A DNA stretch of 64,000 nucleotides, taken from Croceicoccus estronivorus. Its GTDB lineage: Bacteria; Pseudomonadota; Alphaproteobacteria; Sphingomonadales; Sphingomonadaceae. Under the pieces are notes generated by a model that did not search any database, was not told where the DNA came from, and saw only the letters and a list, made by a program, of their open reading frames with translations. Below, piece by piece: positions 60,537 to 64,000 of the stretch. Each line of letters begins with the position of its first letter. Within the stretch, counting starts at the first letter, position 1. A program made the position numbers and the translations under genes. Where the stretch lies: NCBI RefSeq assembly GCF_001625325.1, contig NZ_JRQQ01000004.1, positions 44,385 to 108,384 on the forward strand. The letters run 5' to 3'.

Positions 60537-61802
60537 ATGCGTCGTCTGATTCTCGCTCTTTTGCCTTTGCCATGTCTCGCTGTCGCGCCCGTGGCTGCAG
60601 CACAGGACTTGTCCGCTGCAATTGCCGATGCGCTTGAAAATGCGCCTGTGCTGGCAGAGGCTGACGCGGGAGAGAGGGCCGCGAGGGCCCGGCTGGATCG
60701 CGCCCGGGCAGAGCGTAATCCTCTCTTGCGGGTGGAGGGCTCCGTCGCCACGGGCAGGATCGACAACGACGGGTTCTTCGGGATTACTGCGGATGACGTG
60801 CGCCCGGTCTCCGTTCAGGCGACCACAGAAATGCCGCTGTTTGCCGGAGGTCGGATATCTTCTGCCATCGACCAGGCGAAGGGCGGGGCGGAGATTGCCA
60901 AGCTGCAGGCGGAGCAGGCCCGGCTGCAAACCATTGTCCAGGCGGTGCGCGCCTATGCGGAAACATTGACTGCGCGGAAGCTCGAAACGCGTTTTGGGCG
61001 TCTGGTCACGGAACTGACGGAAACCGAGCGGCAGGCGGAACTGCGCTATAGGGTAGGCGAAATTCCGAGCTCGGAACTGGCACAGGCGCGTGCACGCAAG
61101 GCAGAGGCGGACGCGGGGCTGGCCTCCGCACAGGGACGGCGGATTTCTGCGGAGGCGGCCTACCAGCGGCTGACGGGTAAGCCCGCCGGCGATCTGGCCC
61201 CTTTGCCGGACTTGCCGGAAACGCCCGCATCGCTGGATGAAGCGCTCGATCTGGCGCGCAATGCCAATCCGGCGCTGGGTCAGGCAAGGGAAGCGATCAA
61301 TGTCGCCCGCGCAGGCGTTCGCGCCGCAGAGGCCGAAGGGCTGCCGACGGTCGGGGTCTTTGCCGAAGCGTCCCATGTGCGGGATCAGTTCTTTCCCGAT
61401 TATCGGGCGGATTCCTTTTCGGTTGGCGTGCGTGGTCGCTGGACGCTCTGGGCCGGAGGCCGGGTCGCAGCCCAGACGCGTGCGGCAGATGCCGATCTGA
61501 GTGCCACTGAGGCACGGTTGAGGCAGGCCGATCAAATGCTGGAAGGCATGGTCATCGACGCCTGGCAGGGCCTGATTACGGCCCGCCGCATGGCCGATGC
61601 ATCGCTGTTACGGCGTGACGCGGCAGCGGAAGCGTTACGGGGAACGCGGCTGGAAGCGCAAGTAGGCGCGAAACCGACTTTGGCCGTGCTCGATGCGGAG
61701 CGTGAGGCCATCGAAGCCGAAGCCGCCTTGCTGGAGGCAGAGAGCATGCGGACCGTAGCCGCATGGCGCCTGAATGCCCTGACCGGGGAGGCTTACCCTT
61801 GA
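60537..61802 (+). CDS. TolC-family outer-membrane efflux channel
   Basis: 421 residues from the ATG at 60537; a TTG at 60531 is also in frame. A signal peptide (cleavage near AAA, about residue 22) is followed by two repeats of helical and strand segments, with LRVEGSVATGR and PLFAGGRISSAIDQA in the first and VGVFAEASHVRDQ and WTLWAGGRVAAQTRAA in the second. It is the likely exit duct for the RND pump encoded in the divergent operon. Its last 10 bases overlap the convergent SulP gene. Confidence 0.9.
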   Translation: MRRLILALLPLPCLAVAPVAAAQDLSAAIADALENAPVLAEADAGERAARARLDRARAERNPLLRVEGSVATGRIDNDGFFGITADDVRPVSVQATTEMPLFAGGRISSAIDQAKGGAEIAKLQAEQARLQTIVQAVRAYAETLTARKLETRFGRLVTELTETERQAELRYRVGEIPSSELAQARARKAEADAGLASAQGRRISAEAAYQRLTGKPAGDLAPLPDLPETPASLDEALDLARNANPALGQAREAINVARAGVRAAEAEGLPTVGVFAEASHVRDQFFPDYRADSFSVGVRGRWTLWAGGRVAAQTRAADADLSATEARLRQADQMLEGMVIDAWQGLITARRMADASLLRRDAAAEALRGTRLEAQVGAKPTLAVLDAEREAIEAEAALLEAESMRTVAAWRLNALTGEAYP

Positions 61803-63481
61803 GCCGGATTATCGGCGGATTGCTGCTTCCCTGCACAGGTTTCCGCAAGAGCGACGGCTGCCTCGAAATTCGGTGCGAAGTGGAGCCCTTCGGTTGAAGG
61901 GGTGATGTCTGCCCTGGCCAGCATCGCCGTGGGTTGCGGCTGCAGCGAGGAGAAAATGATCTGCGTACCTGCGCGCCTTGCCTGTGCGACGAATTCTTCG
62001 ATCATCGACACACCGCTCGCATCAAGCATGGGAACCAGCCGCATGCGCAGAATCACGACGCTCGGCTTCTGTCCCATGCGGCGCAGGGTATCCAGCAATT
62101 CCCCGGCAACGCCGAAAAACACCGGGCCACTTATGCGGAACACTTCCACGCCGGGCGGGAGTTCCTTCCGCTGGGCCAGGTCGTCGCTATCCAGTTCGGT
62201 GTCGGGTTTCAGACTCTCGCCGGTTTCGAGCGCGACGGTCTCGCTCATGCGGGCCATGAACAGCAACGAAGCGACAGTGACGCCGACGCCGATGGCGACG
62301 GTCAGGTCGACCAGCACGGTGAGCCCGAATGTCAGCAGCAACACGACCCGGTCGCTGTTTGGCATGCGGAGCAGGGCGATGAAGCGGTCGATCTCGCTCA
62401 TGCCCCATGCGACCATAAACAGGATTGCAGCGAGGGCGGCCATCGGTACGAGGACCATCAACTGCGCTGCGAAAAGCAGGAACAACAACAGGAAAACCGC
62501 ATGCATCATGCCCGCGACGGGCGTGCGCGCACCGGCACGGATGTTGGTTGCGGTACGAGCAATGGCGCCGGTGGCCGGCAGCCCGCCAAACATGGCAGAC
62601 GCAATATTGGCTACACCCTGTCCGACCAGTTCCTGATTGGGCCGATGCCGCGTTCCCGCCATACCGTCGGCGACAACTGCCGAGAGCAAGGCCTCGATTC
62701 CCGCAAGGAATGCGATGGTGAAGGCGGACGGTACCACTTCGCCAACCTTGGCGAGGGAAAAGTCGGGGAACGAAGGAGCGGGAATGCCGACAGACAGATC
62801 GGCATAACGCGATCCGATGGTCGCGACCGGCAGATGGAAGATTGCGACGGCGGCAGAGGTGCAGACGATCGCGATCAGGAAGCCGGGCAGCCTGGGGGCG
62901 AGCTTGCGCAGCACGATGATGAGAGCCAGCGAGGCCAGCCCAACCCCCAGCGTAGCCGGGTCAATCGATCCGATTGCCTTGAAATAGGCGCCCCACTTCG
63001 GGAGGAAGTCGGCTGGGACTTCGCCGATTGCAAGCCCGAGGAAATCCTTGACCTGAGAGGTGGCGATGATGACGGCGATACCTGCCGTAAAGCCAGTGAC
63101 GACGGGGTGCGGAATGAATCGGATCAGCCTTCCCAGTCTGAGAACGCCGGTTGCGATGAGGATCAGGCCGGCCAGAAATGTGGCGATCAGCAGCCCGTCA
63201 TAGCCATGGGTTGCGATGACATTGAATACGACGACCACAAATGCGCCGGTCGGCCCGCCAACCTGGACCCGGGACCCGCCGAGGGCCGAAATCAGGAGCC
63301 CGGCGACCACGGCGGTAATCAAGCCCTTGTCCGGCGAGGCCCCGCTGGCGATTGCAAGGGCCATCGAAAGAGGCAGTGCAACGATCGCGACGGTCAGGCC
63401 GGCAACGGCATCCGTGCGGAAAGTCGAAAAATCGTAGCCTTCCTTCCACACTGTCCAGAGTTTGGGAGTCAGGCTGAGCAT
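61793..63481 (-). CDS. SulP-family anion transporter with STAS domain
   Basis: A 562-residue protein. A 12-14 helix transporter core includes AGLTVAIVALPLSMALAIASGASPDKGLITA and VQVGGPTGAFVVVV; a C-terminal STAS domain (about 435-550) contains VVILRMRLVPMLDASGVSMIEEF. SulP proteins carry sulfate, bicarbonate or other anions. Location beside the SQR/RND operons suggests sulfate or another sulfur oxyanion, but bicarbonate is equally possible from sequence. It starts 6 bp after the XRE gene, so they form one unit. Confidence 0.92.
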   Translation of the reverse strand: MLSLTPKLWTVWKEGYDFSTFRTDAVAGLTVAIVALPLSMALAIASGASPDKGLITAVVAGLLISALGGSRVQVGGPTGAFVVVVFNVIATHGYDGLLIATFLAGLILIATGVLRLGRLIRFIPHPVVTGFTAGIAVIIATSQVKDFLGLAIGEVPADFLPKWGAYFKAIGSIDPATLGVGLASLALIIVLRKLAPRLPGFLIAIVCTSAAVAIFHLPVATIGSRYADLSVGIPAPSFPDFSLAKVGEVVPSAFTIAFLAGIEALLSAVVADGMAGTRHRPNQELVGQGVANIASAMFGGLPATGAIARTATNIRAGARTPVAGMMHAVFLLLFLLFAAQLMVLVPMAALAAILFMVAWGMSEIDRFIALLRMPNSDRVVLLLTFGLTVLVDLTVAIGVGVTVASLLFMARMSETVALETGESLKPDTELDSDDLAQRKELPPGVEVFRISGPVFFGVAGELLDTLRRMGQKPSVVILRMRLVPMLDASGVSMIEEFVAQARRAGTQIIFSSLQPQPTAMLARADITPSTEGLHFAPNFEAAVALAETCAGKQQSADNPAQG

Positions 63482-63486
63482 GGTGG

Positions 63487-63807
63487 TCAGCCCTGCCGTT
63501 CTTCTGGATCAGCCTTGTCGAACAGGAGCGATCCAGCCCGTTGCGACTTGCGGCCGTTGGCGGTTTCCCGAAGGCGGACACCGCGGCCAAAACCGCCGCT
63601 GGCCGCGTTTTCGCCGATGATTTCGATCCCGGCACTTTCCAGTGCGGCGATTACCTTCACCAGTGTGTCCACGACTCCGCGCACCTGGCCGTTGGAAGCT
63701 TCCATGCGCTGGATCGTTGGCAGGGAAAGGCCTGCCAGCTCCGCCAGTTGGCGTTGGTCTACCCCCAGGAGGGCTCTTGCCGCACGCATCTGCTGTGAAG
63801 TGATCAC
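63487..63807 (-). CDS. XRE-family HTH transcriptional regulator
   Basis: 106 residues from a GTG at 63807, with AGGA 8 bases upstream. The HTH is at the N-terminus (MRAARALLGVDQRQLAELAGLSLPTIQRMEAS), followed by a short helical tail with LVKVIAALESAGIEII and a basic C-terminus. It probably controls itself and the SulP gene immediately downstream. The ligand is unknown. Confidence 0.86.
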   Translation of the reverse strand: MITSQQMRAARALLGVDQRQLAELAGLSLPTIQRMEASNGQVRGVVDTLVKVIAALESAGIEIIGENAASGGFGRGVRLRETANGRKSQRAGSLLFDKADPEERQG

Positions 63808-64000
63808 ACGTTCATCCTGATATATAAAACATCAAATTAGATTATTATCAATCTCTCCTTATTATGTATATAGGGAACCTCAATTTCAGAGACAGGAAAT
63901 TGGATTCCGTACCTGAATTGAAACTGGGTCGGGGTGTCGCATTGTATGCGGCGCTCCCTGTTGGATTTCTCTGGAGAAGACGTTGACAGTTTCGCTTTCG
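63808..64000. other. AT-rich regulatory region at window end
   Basis: About 100 bases of strongly AT-rich DNA (63815-63890) lie upstream of the XRE gene and should hold its promoter; GATGTTTTATATATC reads on the minus strand. On the plus strand GGAGAAGACG (63973-63982) precedes a TTG at 63983 that opens a frame running off the window; the same bases also read as a -35 hexamer (TTGACA, 63983-63988). I cannot decide between a gene start and a promoter. Confidence 0.35.

Noticed and set aside
61934..63820. A 628-codon plus-strand open frame
   Set aside because: It runs antisense through the SulP and XRE genes, is very rich in Arg, Gly, Asp and Gln with no recognisable motif, and is a codon-position shadow.

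Overview
The window is about 64 kb of GC-rich bacterial DNA, densely packed and mostly arranged in long same-strand operons with 4-bp start/stop overlaps. The gene content points to an alphaproteobacterium, most likely in the Sphingomonadales (Novosphingobium/Sphingobium-like). The reasons are FixJ-type regulators, a CsgG/HfaB-type adhesin locus, late aerobic-type cobalamin genes, a TreT-type trehalose synthase and a BigR/SqrR-like sulfide sensor. The genus is an inference. I see no tRNA, rRNA, CRISPR array, transposase or phage gene.

Layout. (1) 1-4377: two signalling modules, a Cache-HAMP histidine kinase with an Rcp1-type single-domain regulator, then a FixJ-like regulator overlapping a PAS histidine kinase. 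(2) 4443-6731: two c-di-GMP genes on the minus strand, PAS-GGDDF-EAL and PilZ with a C-terminal membrane anchor. (3) 6732-14470: an 835-bp leader with several inverted repeats and one possible tiny gene. It is followed by a three-gene adhesin export locus: a small secreted protein, a CsgG/HfaB lipoprotein carrying an extra OmpA-like domain, and a 1610-residue repeat protein closed by a strong terminator. (4) 14596-15267: a FixJ-like regulator whose phospho-acceptor aspartate is replaced by glutamate. (5) 15841-36580: a cobalamin island with two B12 riboswitches. One leads the late nucleotide-loop genes (DUF1636-type, cobT, cobC, cobS, cobD, cbiB, cobQ, cobU). The other leads btuB, an unknown protein, btuFCD, cobW, cobN and cobO. 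A second btuFCD-like set lies between them. (6) 36690-53412: glycogen and trehalose metabolism (glgX, glgA, glgC, glgB, glgP; a GH13 glucosidase; treT; a GalT-like nucleotidyltransferase), interrupted by a K+ channel and a diguanylate cyclase. (7) 53425-63807: a tiny membrane protein and a PilZ-like protein. Then come divergent operons for sulfide/persulfide handling: rhodanese, RND pump and ArsR one way, and SQR-like flavoprotein, DUF2892 and TolC the other way. A SulP transporter with an XRE regulator closes the region.

How the parts may work together. The c-di-GMP enzymes, the PilZ protein and the CsgG locus look like one surface-attachment module. The B12 island imports corrinoids through BtuB and BtuFCD and finishes them (adenosylation, amidation, lower-ligand attachment), but no corrin-ring methyltransferase genes lie in the window. 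The glycogen operon makes ADP-glucose, which TreT and possibly the GalT-like enzyme can use. The sulfide operons share a short intergenic region in which one 12-bp perfect palindrome overlaps the predicted core promoters of both.

The most unusual items are the CsgG-OmpA fusion with its giant repeat protein, the Glu-substituted FixJ-like regulator, the dual-promoter operator with an RND pump in a sulfide-sensor operon, and an unrecognised protein inside the B12-riboswitch operon.
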